From Paludibaculum fermentans (GTDB lineage Bacteria > Acidobacteriota > Terriglobia > Bryobacterales > Bryobacteraceae): a stretch of 64,000 nucleotides of DNA. The position numbers and the translations under genes were made by a program. The first letter of the stretch is position 1. Every line of letters starts with the position of its first letter. The stretch spans positions 3,472,001-3,536,000 of the forward strand of contig NZ_CP063849.1 of NCBI RefSeq assembly GCF_015277775.1, in the 5' to 3' direction. Below, piece by piece: positions 8,257 to 20,580 of this stretch. The notes beneath the pieces are model-generated. The model did no database searches and was not told the DNA's origin. It saw only the letters and a list, made by a program, of their open reading frames with translations.

Positions 8257-8568
8257 AGTGCTCTTCTGGAGTGCTTACATTCTATAGAAGGAACGGACCC
8301 GGCGCGCTACCACCCGCGGCCGGCCGCGGTTTCCCCGGCCGGAACCCTTGGACTCTGCCTTCCCTCCGTGTAGGTGGTTGAAGCAATTGTCAGAGCCCAA
8401 AACCCGGCAGGAGGAATACATTGCGGAGGGCGGTCACCTGCCGCGCCCCGGCCTATCTGGAAGACCGGTTGCCCCTGGCGAGTGCCGCCGCCGCTGGGAG
8501 AGGAATGCCCTCGCACATCGCCGTCACGCGCGGCTTCAGCCTTTCTCATTGCGGATTTCCCTTGCGCA
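8257..8568. other. divergent intergenic region, no gene recognised
   Basis: This stretch separates the leftward GH51 gene from the rightward padR gene. I see no coding pattern. The right-hand end runs into the padR promoter/operator described separately. Confidence 0.5.
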
Positions 8569-8602
8569 AAGATATATCTTGCGCTATATCTTGAGATATA
8601 TC
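8562..8602 (+). promoter_or_regulatory. padR promoter with repeated palindromic operator
   Basis: TTGCGC (8562-8567) and TATATC (8585-8590) are 17 bases apart and form a plausible promoter. Superimposed are the perfect palindrome AAGATATATCTT (8569-8580) and the inverted repeat TATATCT-TG-AGATATA (8585-8600). The core TATATCTTG occurs twice in direct orientation. Such a duplicated palindrome directly before a padR gene is the usual layout for PadR autoregulation. Confidence 0.65.
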
Positions 8603-8622
8603 GAAGACAAGGAGAGTGAGTG

Positions 8623-9240
8623 ATGTTTGAACGATTCTTTGGAATGCACGAAGCCCACGCAGCGCCGGAGCGCTGCTTCGCCAGGCGGCCGGGTTTGGGC
8701 GGCCCTGGCGGCGGACCCGGCTTCTGGGATCGATTCCAGGGCGGACCGCGCGGCGGATTTGGCCGTGGTTTCGGCGGCGGCCGCGAACGGCTGTTTGAGG
8801 GCGGCGATGTCAAACTGGTCGTGCTGAAACTGCTGTCTGAGCAACCCAGCTACGGCTACCAGTTGATCAAAACGATGGAGCAGCGGCTGGCCGGCGGTTA
8901 CACGCCCAGCGCCGGTGTCATCTACCCCACCCTCACAATGTTGGAAGAGGAGGGACTAACCAGTTCGTCGACCGAGAACAACAAGAAGGTCTACGCGGTC
9001 ACCCAGGATGGACTGGCATTCCTGGAGGCGAACAAGGATCGGCTCAGTGAGCTCTTTGAGCGCATGGACGAGGCCGGCAAGGGCTTCCAGCGCGGCCGGT
9101 CTCCGGAGATCATGCGCGCTTTCATGGAGTTGCGGAGTGCCGCGGTGGCGCGCCTCTCGTCCGGGCAGGCGACGCCGGAGCTGACAAAGAAGATTGCGCA
9201 AACAATCCGCGCGGCGGCGCAGGCAATTCAGGAACTCTGA
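8623..9240 (+). CDS. PadR-family regulator with Gly/Arg-rich N-terminal segment
   Basis: ATG 8623 lies 8 bases after AAGGAG; a GTG three bases earlier is possible. The 205-residue protein has a winged-helix PadR domain (VVLKLLSEQPSYGYQLIKTM, GVIYPTLTMLEEEGLTSSS, KVYAVTQDGLAFLEANKDRL) followed by a C-terminal helical dimerisation region. Unusually, about 60 residues precede the HTH and consist of a low-complexity Gly/Arg/Phe segment (GLGGPGGGPGFWDRFQGGP and more). PadR proteins repress by binding palindromes, and such palindromes lie directly upstream, so autoregulation is likely. The following methyltransferase gene, 56 bases on, may be cotranscribed. Confidence 0.9.
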   Translation: MFERFFGMHEAHAAPERCFARRPGLGGPGGGPGFWDRFQGGPRGGFGRGFGGGRERLFEGGDVKLVVLKLLSEQPSYGYQLIKTMEQRLAGGYTPSAGVIYPTLTMLEEEGLTSSSTENNKKVYAVTQDGLAFLEANKDRLSELFERMDEAGKGFQRGRSPEIMRAFMELRSAAVARLSSGQATPELTKKIAQTIRAAAQAIQEL

Positions 9241-9296
9241 GCCCCGCCATGGCCTTCGAATCCTCTCAGCACCAATAATTCAAAGGAGATAGCTCA

Positions 9297-9944
9297 ATGC
9301 CGAACGAACCAGCTTCCGTCCACGACGAATTCACGCAAATGTACGCCGGCAACCCGCCGTGGGAAATCGGCCGGCCACAGTCGCCCTTTATCGAGGCCGC
9401 CGGCCAGATCATCAGCCCCGTCCTCGACGCCGGCTGCGGCACAGGCAATGTGTCCCTTTACTTCGCGGCCCTGGGACACCAGGTGACGGGCATCGACTTT
9501 GTGGAGGAGGCGATCCTCCGGGCCCGAGCCAAAGCCGCCGCGCGCGGCCTGCCTGTCCAGTTCGAGATCAAAGACGCCATGACCCTGGGTGAATGGGACC
9601 AACGCTTCGCCAGCGTGATCGACAGCGGTCTGTTCCACATCTATCACGGGCGGGAAAGAGAACAGTACGCCCAAGGCCTGGCCCACATCCTGAATCCCGG
9701 CGGCCGTCTCTTTCTGTTCGGCTTCAGCGACCAGGAGCCGCCGCGTCCCGGCAGACCCGTGGGCCTGTCGCGGCGGGAGCTCAGCGACGCCTTCTCCGAC
9801 GGTTGGACCATCGAATCCCTCAACCTGGTGCGAGGGGAGTTGAACCCCGCTTTCCTGGCCGAGTCCCCGCAGAGTGCAGGGGACGGTGGTCCGCTGATGT
9901 GGTTCGCGGTGATTCGGCGCGCAGCGCCGGGGGTCGAACTTTGA
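9297..9944 (+). CDS. class I SAM-dependent methyltransferase
   Basis: The 215-residue product has motif I (VLDAGCGTGNVSLYFA), motif II around VTGIDFVEEAILRARAKA, and a post-motif region LAHILNPGGRLFLFGFSDQ with the usual proline-glycine turn. WEIGRPQSPF at the N-terminus resembles the thiopurine-methyltransferase/TehB-like subgroup that starts with P-W-E-x-G-x-P. The substrate is not deducible. AAAGGAGAT gives a strong ribosome binding site. Position downstream of padR suggests the pair is one transcription unit, perhaps a detoxification response (inference). Confidence 0.85.
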   Translation: MPNEPASVHDEFTQMYAGNPPWEIGRPQSPFIEAAGQIISPVLDAGCGTGNVSLYFAALGHQVTGIDFVEEAILRARAKAAARGLPVQFEIKDAMTLGEWDQRFASVIDSGLFHIYHGREREQYAQGLAHILNPGGRLFLFGFSDQEPPRPGRPVGLSRRELSDAFSDGWTIESLNLVRGELNPAFLAESPQSAGDGGPLMWFAVIRRAAPGVEL

Positions 9945-10174
9945 GGCCTCGCAGGGAAGGCCAATGGGCCTGCCTGGACACCCGCCGGACAAAGAAGTAG
10001 TGAATATGAACCAGCTAAAACGGTGTCGCCCACCACGCCATGGTAAGGAACAGGCACCAGGATGTCTCGTTTTATCAGTGCATTGGAAAGGGAGGCGGAT
10101 TCCATGCGACTTCCATCCCGAAGAGATGGAGATTAGCACTCATTTTGGTTGAACTGGTGAACAGGGAAACCTCT

Positions 10175-10510
10175 ATGAACATGCTCAAGACGCTCTTTTT
10201 CGCCGCTGCCCTCACCATCGCCAGCCTGACACCAATCTACGCAAAGTCGTATGATTTTTCACTTTCGGCCCCGGCGACTGCCGGAACCGTCAAGTTGGAG
10301 CCCGGCCGCTACACCGTGAAGGTGGACGGAACCAGTGCCACGTTGATCCTGGCCAAGAACAACAAAACTATTGAAGTGCCCATGAAAGTCGCGGAAGGAA
10401 CCACGAAGTTCAAGACCACGGCAATCAACACGAAAAGTGGCGGAGCCATCGTCGAACTGACCTCCATCGATCTGGGCGGGTCCAAGATGAAGGTGGAATT
10501 CAGCAAGTAG
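10175..10510 (+). CDS. small exported beta-rich protein
   Basis: ATG 10175 gives 111 residues and a Sec signal peptide (MNMLKTLFFAAALTIASLTP, cleavage near IYAKS). The upstream AGGGA fits a ribosome binding site; the frame extends to 10040 without support. The mature part is a compact domain with regular strands (YDFSLSAPATAGTVKLEPGRYTV, SATLILAKNNKTIEVPMKV, GGAIVELTSIDLGGSKMKVEF). Similar short secreted proteins are frequent in Acidobacteria and have no known role. I see no metal-binding or catalytic motif. Confidence 0.7.
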   Translation: MNMLKTLFFAAALTIASLTPIYAKSYDFSLSAPATAGTVKLEPGRYTVKVDGTSATLILAKNNKTIEVPMKVAEGTTKFKTTAINTKSGGAIVELTSIDLGGSKMKVEFSK

Positions 10511-10566
10511 CCCCGGCCGCATGCCAAGGATCTTCCTTGGACCTGCTCGCCGGAAAATGAGAACGA

Positions 10567-10688
10567 TCCAGGAGTCTGTCTCTCTCCGATCCTTACCAAC
10601 CCCCACCGCTGATGACCGGCCGGGACAGCGTGCCCAGCGTGTTGCGCGCGGAAGCCGGCCATCGGGTTGTGAGAGACAGATTCCTGGA
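10567..10688. repeat. long-arm inverted repeat, 18 bp arms
   Basis: TCCAGGAGTCTGTCTCTC (10567-10584) is matched by GAGAGACAGATTCCTGGA (10671-10688) with one mismatch in 18 positions and 86 bases between. The intervening DNA shows no open frame. It lies between convergent genes, so it could be a large stem in both 3' UTRs or a short remnant element. Confidence 0.6.
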
Positions 10689-10729
10689 GTCAAAACCCAC
10701 CGGGAGCAGCCTGTGCCGGTGTTCCGCGA

Positions 10730-12817
10730 TTAGCGCTGCGCGAACTCGAGCTCATAGACCTGTGGGCTGTTGTGATCCAGGGTCCTGAGTGGGGATCCGT
10801 AGTTGGACATACCAATCCCGTGCAGGAATCCGCCCAATTCCCCTACCGGCAAGTCGGATACAATCTCGGTCTTATTGCGGCTAACGTCGTAACGCATCAG
10901 ATGGTTACGGGCGAGATAAAAGATCGACTTCCCATCCGGCGACCACACCGGCCAACGGCATTGCAGGTCGGACAACTGGACCCACTTCCGGTCCTCGAAA
11001 CGATAAAGCATCAGGTTGCGCGTTCCAATCAGTCGCAGGGCGGCTACCATTGTGCCGTCCGGAGACCAGCGCGGACTGAACAATCCATCCGATCCATCAA
11101 ACTTCGACACCTTGCCCGTCTGCAGGTCAGCCAGTCGCAGATAGACGTTTTCCCGCGCACTGCTGGCGCTGACGCCGAACATCAGCTTCCGCCCATCCGG
11201 CGACCACGTGGGATCACTCTGCGATCCGGCGTCGGACGGGACAGCCAGGCGCATCGCTCCGGTGTCTGTATCCACGATGTACGTCCGCATCGGCTTGTCC
11301 GGGGCCTCCTGCGCGGAGAAGGCGATGTTATGGCCGTCAGGGGACCAGCGCGGCAGCAGCGGCACCATCGGCGGGCTGGTAAATTGGATGGGCCGCGTCC
11401 CATCCGACTGCCTAACCCACAGTGAGCGCTGGGGATAGCTCACGTATGCGATGCGTCGGCCATCGCGGGCATACTCGGCTTGTTCGGCCGAAATCCCATC
11501 CAGCACAGGCACCCAGGTCTTCGATGTCATGTCGAAACTCTGGAGTTCCCCCAACCGGTCGATGCCAATGGCGTGGAACTTGGCCCCCCCTTGCGACCTT
11601 ACATAGCTCGAGAACTCCGGTTCGTCGGTGGTGAGCTTCGTGGGCTGCCGGGGGCCCGGTTGAAACAGGCTCGGCTCAGGCATCGCCCAGAAATTGCCGC
11701 CAGAGGATAAAAGCCCAAGTTTGCCCTCCAGGGCCCAACCGGCCGGCACAAACGTGGGAGCGTCCCATTCCGGCGCCAACCGGCGGAGGCGGGAACCATC
11801 CGTCCGAACCTCCCAGGCGGAGGCCTGTCCCGAAAGCGGATCCCGCCGGGAGAACCTGAGGTGATCGTCGCTGCGCGACCAGCTGACGGAATCGACGAAG
11901 CTGTCCCTGAGCTCGATGACCCGTTGGGCGGGCGCACCATTGCGAGGGGCGATGTACAGCTCGCTTTCCGTCGAGAACGCAATCTGGGTGCCATCAGGGG
12001 AGAATGCGGCCGAGGTGGCCAGGACGCTCCCGACCCGCCGCGCGGTTCCATCCCCGATGCGCAGGCTCCAAAGCGGCCAAAGCTTTGTGCGGCCAGAAGT
12101 TGACGTTGCCGTCAGCAACAGTTCCTCACCATCCGGCGACAGATCGTGGAGCGTGCAGTCGGGCCCGGGCAGCGTGATGGGCAGCTTCATGGGCAGTCCG
12201 CCGCTGGCCGGTAGCTGCGCGATGAACTGCTCTCCACGGTAGCCGGCCAGGAAATAGAGGCGGCTGCCATCGGTCAGGACCGGCGGAACCTTGCTGTAGT
12301 TATCCGTGGTGAGTTTGCGCCAGTGCGCCGACGGCACGGACGGCTGGGTCCACCGCAAAGCAAGGAAGGCGCCCGCGGCCACGCTCAGGCCAACGACCGC
12401 GAGAATCCACTTCCACCGGATATGGCTGGGTTGTGACTCCACTACCGGGGGTGCTTCCGCCTCGATCGGCCCTATAAATCGATATCCGCGCCCCGGCAGC
12501 GTTTCGACGTACCTGGGGTTGACCGCCGTGTCGCAAAGCGCTTCCCGGACCTTGTTCACTGAACGATTGAGCCCCTGCTCGAAATCCCCGGCGACATCAT
12601 CGCCCCAAAGGATCTGCCGCAACTCCTCGCGGGTCACCAACTCGCCCGGATTGCGCAGCAGGGCCACCAGAATGCGAAACGGCTGATCCGCCAGTCGGAT
12701 GCGAATTCCATTCTTACTGAGTTCACCAGTCCGCACATCCGCCGCAAACAGGCCGAACTTGATGACCGAGTCGCGGTCGCCGACAGGCTCCCACGACCTT
12801 TTTGTACCAGACAGCAT
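10730..12817 (-). CDS. winged-helix DNA-binding, membrane-spanning PD40 propeller protein
   Basis: The 695-residue protein starts with an OmpR/CadC-type winged helix (IKFGLFAADVRTGELSKNG, LADQPFRILVALLRNPGELVTREELRQILW, then VNKVREAL, RYVETLPGRGYRF), continues through one membrane segment at about residues 135-155 and ends in a TolB/PD40 beta-propeller with repeats such as FSPDGTQIAFS, RWSPDGHNIAFS, TWSPDGRKLMFG, RWSPDGTMVAAL and VWSPDGKSIFYL. This CadC-like one-component layout, with DNA-binding in the cytoplasm and a sensor outside, is expanded in Acidobacteria. A dense group of inverted repeats directly upstream (12850-12970) may be its own binding region. The signal it senses is unknown. 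Confidence 0.88.
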   Translation of the reverse strand: MLSGTKRSWEPVGDRDSVIKFGLFAADVRTGELSKNGIRIRLADQPFRILVALLRNPGELVTREELRQILWGDDVAGDFEQGLNRSVNKVREALCDTAVNPRYVETLPGRGYRFIGPIEAEAPPVVESQPSHIRWKWILAVVGLSVAAGAFLALRWTQPSVPSAHWRKLTTDNYSKVPPVLTDGSRLYFLAGYRGEQFIAQLPASGGLPMKLPITLPGPDCTLHDLSPDGEELLLTATSTSGRTKLWPLWSLRIGDGTARRVGSVLATSAAFSPDGTQIAFSTESELYIAPRNGAPAQRVIELRDSFVDSVSWSRSDDHLRFSRRDPLSGQASAWEVRTDGSRLRRLAPEWDAPTFVPAGWALEGKLGLLSSGGNFWAMPEPSLFQPGPRQPTKLTTDEPEFSSYVRSQGGAKFHAIGIDRLGELQSFDMTSKTWVPVLDGISAEQAEYARDGRRIAYVSYPQRSLWVRQSDGTRPIQFTSPPMVPLLPRWSPDGHNIAFSAQEAPDKPMRTYIVDTDTGAMRLAVPSDAGSQSDPTWSPDGRKLMFGVSASSARENVYLRLADLQTGKVSKFDGSDGLFSPRWSPDGTMVAALRLIGTRNLMLYRFEDRKWVQLSDLQCRWPVWSPDGKSIFYLARNHLMRYDVSRNKTEIVSDLPVGELGGFLHGIGMSNYGSPLRTLDHNSPQVYELEFAQR

Positions 12818-12849
12818 CTATCTATTCGATGTCTTCTTCGGTCTGGAGG

Positions 12850-12970
12850 TTACAGGATGTTGCCTGTAATCATCAACTTCCCCGGGGAGTTGATGTAACG
12901 AAATCGAGTTACTCCGCTCAGGAGACAGGTACTTGTCCCATTGACCGATTAGGGACTAAATGAATCCCTA
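12850..12970. promoter_or_regulatory. cluster of four to five inverted repeats upstream of the winged-helix gene
   Basis: Within 121 bases I see TTACAGG/CCTGTAA (12850-12869), CATCAACT/AGTTGATG around TCCCCGGGG (12871-12895), GTAAC/GTTAC (12895-12912), a near palindrome GACAGGTACTTGTC (about 12924-12937) and TAGGGA/TCCCTA (12950-12970). They stand alone in the gap upstream of the leftward winged-helix/PD40 gene. Operator array or structured leader are both possible. Confidence 0.5.
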
Positions 12971-13012
12971 CAGCGGATTTAAGGCACCCGCCAGGTCGTC
13001 CATCACTCGCTC

Positions 13013-13933
13013 TCAGTCCGTCAGCCTGACCACTTCCTCAACAAGCCCGTGCTCACTCCACTGATGGACGGCCAGTTGCCGGTAGAAGCCCAGCGGCTCG
13101 GTCCGCACGAACGCCCGCACCAACCCAAGCGCGGCGGCAGGGTCTTGCTGGCCCAGCAGCCAGCGGGCCCGCTCCCCCATTTCGTTGTACCGGACCAGTC
13201 CTTCCTGGAAGAGGACAGATAACGCCTCCACCCGGCTGTCAAACTCGCCTTGAGGAATCTGACCATCCGCCACCCCAAACGACTGAACAGCGCGTTGCAG
13301 CAGACGCCGGTGCCTCCGCAAGTCCCGCTCTCGATGGCTCGGAGGGATGCGGCAGAACAGCCGCAGCAGCTTCAGCGCCTCAGGAAGGCAGGCCTCGTAG
13401 ACGTGCTTCAACCCCAGGCGAATGCGCAGTTGGGCCTCCGCGTACCGGCTGTGATGAAGGAGAATCTCCACAACCTGAATCTGGTGACACAGATAGTTGG
13501 ACTGGCAGGAGAAGGGCAGATCGTCGCGTTGACGCAGGCTGCGCCAGGCAGCGGCCAAATCGCCGGCCTCTTCCTGGATCCCGGCCTGCATTGCCAGGGC
13601 GTTCCCCCGGAACTCATTCAGTCCCTCATGAACCCGAGTTCTCCTCAGGAACGACTGCACTTCCAGCAACGCCGCATCCAACTCGCCCTGATGCCAAAGG
13701 CGCACCGCCCGGACCGCCACGGCACGCCACTCCTCGTGCTGACTCTCGGAGACAACGCACGCCGGACATCGGAGAACCCGCTGCCGTCCGACCTGTACTT
13801 CTGTCAATCTTCGACGCCGCTTCCCACACACGCCGCAGCGGACTTCGCCGGGCATGCCCAGCCGGATTCCGGCGGTTGCTTCGGCTTCCGGCCGCTGAAC
13901 CTCCAATCTCTTCGCCATCCGCAGTTCTCGCAT
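13013..13933 (-). CDS. zinc-ribbon plus helical-repeat protein of unknown function
   Basis: The 306-residue product carries two CxxC pairs near its N-terminus (RCGVCGKRR and RCPACVV, about residues 33-60), the pattern of a small zinc ribbon. The remaining 240 residues are almost entirely helical, with segments such as AVRLWHQGELDAALLEVQSFL, AGIQEEAGDLAAAWRSL and RWLLGQQDPAAALGLVRAF that look like degenerate TPR or TPR-like repeats. No enzymatic motif is visible. It shares a 130-base divergent promoter region with the ADOP permease gene. A second ATG at 13918 is an alternative start. I cannot name a family. Confidence 0.7.
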   Translation of the reverse strand: MRELRMAKRLEVQRPEAEATAGIRLGMPGEVRCGVCGKRRRRLTEVQVGRQRVLRCPACVVSESQHEEWRAVAVRAVRLWHQGELDAALLEVQSFLRRTRVHEGLNEFRGNALAMQAGIQEEAGDLAAAWRSLRQRDDLPFSCQSNYLCHQIQVVEILLHHSRYAEAQLRIRLGLKHVYEACLPEALKLLRLFCRIPPSHRERDLRRHRRLLQRAVQSFGVADGQIPQGEFDSRVEALSVLFQEGLVRYNEMGERARWLLGQQDPAAALGLVRAFVRTEPLGFYRQLAVHQWSEHGLVEEVVRLTD

Positions 13934-14063
13934 TCACGATAGCAACCATCCGAGCCCCCGCACCGGCAAGCTCCGCCCCCGCCGCAACACCCCCTCCGCT
14001 CCGCTAAGCTGACATCCAGGACCCATCGCGCCTGGCGCCCAATTCAATATCCGGAGACCTTCG

Positions 14064-16538
14064 ATGCTCGACACCCTCCAGCAAACCCTGCGCCAGGCGC
14101 TCCGCTCGCTCCGGACCTCTCCAGCCGTCACCGGCATGGCTGTCCTCTCTCTGGCCCTGGGTATCGGCGCGAACACGGCCATCTTCAGCCTGATCAACGC
14201 CCTCATGCTGCGGACCCTGCCTGTCAGCCACCCGGAACAACTTCTCCAGGTCACCATGGACTCGCCCCAGTTCTTCAGCAATCCCCTGTGGGAGCGGATC
14301 CGCGACCGCCAGCAGGTCTTCGCGGACCTCTTCGCCTACGGCCGCTGGCGCTTCAATCTCGCTTCGGGCGGTGAAGCCCGCTACGCCAATGGGATATTCG
14401 CTTCCGGCCAGTACTTCGACACCCTCGGCGTCCGGCCGGCCTTGGGACGCGCCCTGACGTCGGCGGATGACTGGCGGGGCTGTCCAGGCGCGGCGATCCT
14501 CAGTCATGGTTTCTGGCAGAAAGAGTACGGAGGCCAAACCGGCATCCTGGGCAAAACGATCTCGCTCGACGGACACCCCATTCCCATCGCCGGGGTCACC
14601 GGAGCCGGCTTCACCGGCGTCGATGTCGGCTCCACCTTTGACGTGATCGTGCCGCTCTGCGCGGAAAAGATCCTGCATGGAGAGACCAGCAATCTGGACA
14701 TCCACGCGGCTCCGGGCAACTACAATACGCTCTACGCCTGGCTGCGCCTGGTGGGCCGTCCCAAAGCAGGCATCAGCCCCGATCAAGCCACGGCGCAAAT
14801 GAAAGCACTGGCGCCGGGCATCTTTCAGGCCACCGTGCCCTCCCACTGGCGCGCGCCGGAACAGCAGCGCTACCTGCAGCGGACACTCGTCACCAACCCA
14901 TTCGCCACCGGCCTCTCCTATCTGCGCGAGCAGTACCTCGACGCGCTGATGGTGCTGATGGGCATCGTCGCGGTAGTCCTGTTGATCGCCTGCGCGAATG
15001 TGGCCAACCTGCTGCTGGCTCGCTGCGTGGCGCGGCGCCGGGAGTTCGCCATCCGAATGGCCCTGGGCGCCGGCCGCGGCCGCCTGATCCGGCAACTGCT
15101 GGCGGAAAGCCTGCTGCTCGCCGGACTAGGCGCCCTGCTCGGCTTGCTCTTCGCCAACTGGGCTACCAGCGGCCTGCTGGCTATTCTCGACGTGCCGCTG
15201 GATGCGGCCCCAGACTGGCGTGTGCTCGCCTTTACCGCAACTCTGGCCTTGCTGACCAGCGTGCTGTTTGGACTCGCGCCGGCATGGAGAGGCACGCCCG
15301 TCTCACCTTACGCGGCGATGAAATCGAATTCGCGCGATGTGATCGAAGGCTCCAGGTTCAACACGGCGCGGGCACTGGTTGCCGTGCAAATCGCCCTGTC
15401 GCTCCCGCTGGTTGTGGGCGCCGGCCTGATGCTCACAACCCTGTGGAAGCTGCTGGGCAGTGAGACCGGCTTCGCGAAAGACCAGGTACTGTTGGCCAGT
15501 GTCGACCTGCGCAATGGCCGCTATGCCCCGGAACGCCGCCGCGGCGCCTACCTGCAAATGCTGGCGAAGTTGCGGGCCTTGCCGGGCGTCCGCGCCGCCA
15601 GTGTTTCCAACCTGACACCCGCCTGCGGCTGCGCGTCCACCCGCGAACTGGCTCTCGAGGAGGCGCCAGGCCGGACCGCTCCCGTCGTCGCCGTGGACAG
15701 TAACCTCGTCAGCGAGGGCTTCTTTGAAGCACTCGGCACCACGTTGACCGCCGGCAGGGACTTCGACGCGCATGACACGCCGGACTCGCCCTCAGCCGCC
15801 ATCATCAACCAGGCCATGGCGAAGCGCTACTTCGGCACGGATAGCCCGTTGGGCCGGCGTTTCCGGATCCAGAAGCGCAACACAATGAGCGATCCGGTCG
15901 AGATCGTCGGCGTTGTGGGCGATGTGCGTTACGGCTCGATGCGCGACACGGTCCGGCCCATTGTGTACCTCGCCTGGAATCAGGACCCTGAGCCTTATCC
16001 GATGACGAACTTCGAACTCCGCACCGGAGGCACGGCGCCCGCCGTATTGACCGGCGCGGTCAAGTCCGCCATCGCGGAGGTCAACCCCGCCGTGTCGATC
16101 GAATTCACGACCCTATCCACACGGGTGGAAGAATCTCTCTCCAGGGAACGGCTGATGGCCGTGCTCTCCGGCTGCTTTGGAGCTCTCGCATTGCTGCTGG
16201 CGGGCATCGGACTATACGGAGTCGTGTCCTACGGCGTGGCGCGCCGGACCAATGAAATCGGGATCCGGATGGCGCTCGGCGCGGAGCAATCGCGAATCCT
16301 GCGCATGGTCCTGCGGGAGGTGCTCGCCACGGCTTTCGCGGGCGTGGTGGCGGGCCTCGCCATCACGCTCGGCCTGACACGCTTCCTCACGGGACTCGTC
16401 TATGGCCTGGCCCCGAACGATCCGTCGACGTTCTGCCTGGCAGCCGCGATCCTGATCACCATCGCCGCCTGTGCCGGTTATCAGCCGGCCCGCCGGGCTG
16501 CGCGGATTCAACCACAGGCAGCGCTGCATGAGGAGTGA
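14064..16538 (+). CDS. ADOP-type MacB/FtsX-like permease
   Basis: The 824-residue protein has the duplicated orphan permease architecture: an N-terminal membrane segment (TGMAVLSLALGIGANTAIFSL), a long MacB-like periplasmic domain, a first FtsX block (ALMVLMGIVAVVLLIACANVANLLLAR, then RRREFAIRMALGAGRGRLIRQLLAES), a second periplasmic domain and a second FtsX block (RRTNEIGIRMALGAEQSRILRMVLREV) near the C-terminus. The cytoplasmic motif [EI]-IR-x-ALGA occurs in both halves. No ATPase gene is adjacent, as usual for this family, so its energy partner is unknown. CGGAGA precedes the ATG. This copy lacks the N-terminal helical extension found in the ADOP at 53936-56647 and has no adjacent padR. 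Confidence 0.9.
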   Translation: MLDTLQQTLRQALRSLRTSPAVTGMAVLSLALGIGANTAIFSLINALMLRTLPVSHPEQLLQVTMDSPQFFSNPLWERIRDRQQVFADLFAYGRWRFNLASGGEARYANGIFASGQYFDTLGVRPALGRALTSADDWRGCPGAAILSHGFWQKEYGGQTGILGKTISLDGHPIPIAGVTGAGFTGVDVGSTFDVIVPLCAEKILHGETSNLDIHAAPGNYNTLYAWLRLVGRPKAGISPDQATAQMKALAPGIFQATVPSHWRAPEQQRYLQRTLVTNPFATGLSYLREQYLDALMVLMGIVAVVLLIACANVANLLLARCVARRREFAIRMALGAGRGRLIRQLLAESLLLAGLGALLGLLFANWATSGLLAILDVPLDAAPDWRVLAFTATLALLTSVLFGLAPAWRGTPVSPYAAMKSNSRDVIEGSRFNTARALVAVQIALSLPLVVGAGLMLTTLWKLLGSETGFAKDQVLLASVDLRNGRYAPERRRGAYLQMLAKLRALPGVRAASVSNLTPACGCASTRELALEEAPGRTAPVVAVDSNLVSEGFFEALGTTLTAGRDFDAHDTPDSPSAAIINQAMAKRYFGTDSPLGRRFRIQKRNTMSDPVEIVGVVGDVRYGSMRDTVRPIVYLAWNQDPEPYPMTNFELRTGGTAPAVLTGAVKSAIAEVNPAVSIEFTTLSTRVEESLSRERLMAVLSGCFGALALLLAGIGLYGVVSYGVARRTNEIGIRMALGAEQSRILRMVLREVLATAFAGVVAGLAITLGLTRFLTGLVYGLAPNDPSTFCLAAAILITIAACAGYQPARRAARIQPQAALHEE

Positions 16539-16570
16539 CAGCCAGCCGGGGGTCCATTGAGAGGCTGAGC

Positions 16571-20443
<3,873 letters not shown>

Positions 20444-20580
20444 GTTCCGTTCGGTATGACGAAGTCAGGCGTTTGCCTGACCCGCATGCGGATGCGGAGA
20501 GGGTCGCCTCTCTTATCATCGGCACGGAACGGTGCGCTGATTAGGGTGAAATGCTCAGTGGATTATTATTGTTGCGCGGA
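20444..20580 (-). terminator. possible terminator hairpin downstream of the deoR-like gene
   Basis: GTCAGGC (20464-20470) and GCCTGAC (20475-20481) form a perfect 7-base stem with a 4-base loop in the 137-base gap between the deoR-like stop and the kinase start. Read leftward it is followed by TTCGTC, a poor T-run, so readthrough into the kinase gene is possible. The rest of the gap is AT-richer than its surroundings (20545-20580) and shows no gene. Confidence 0.4.
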
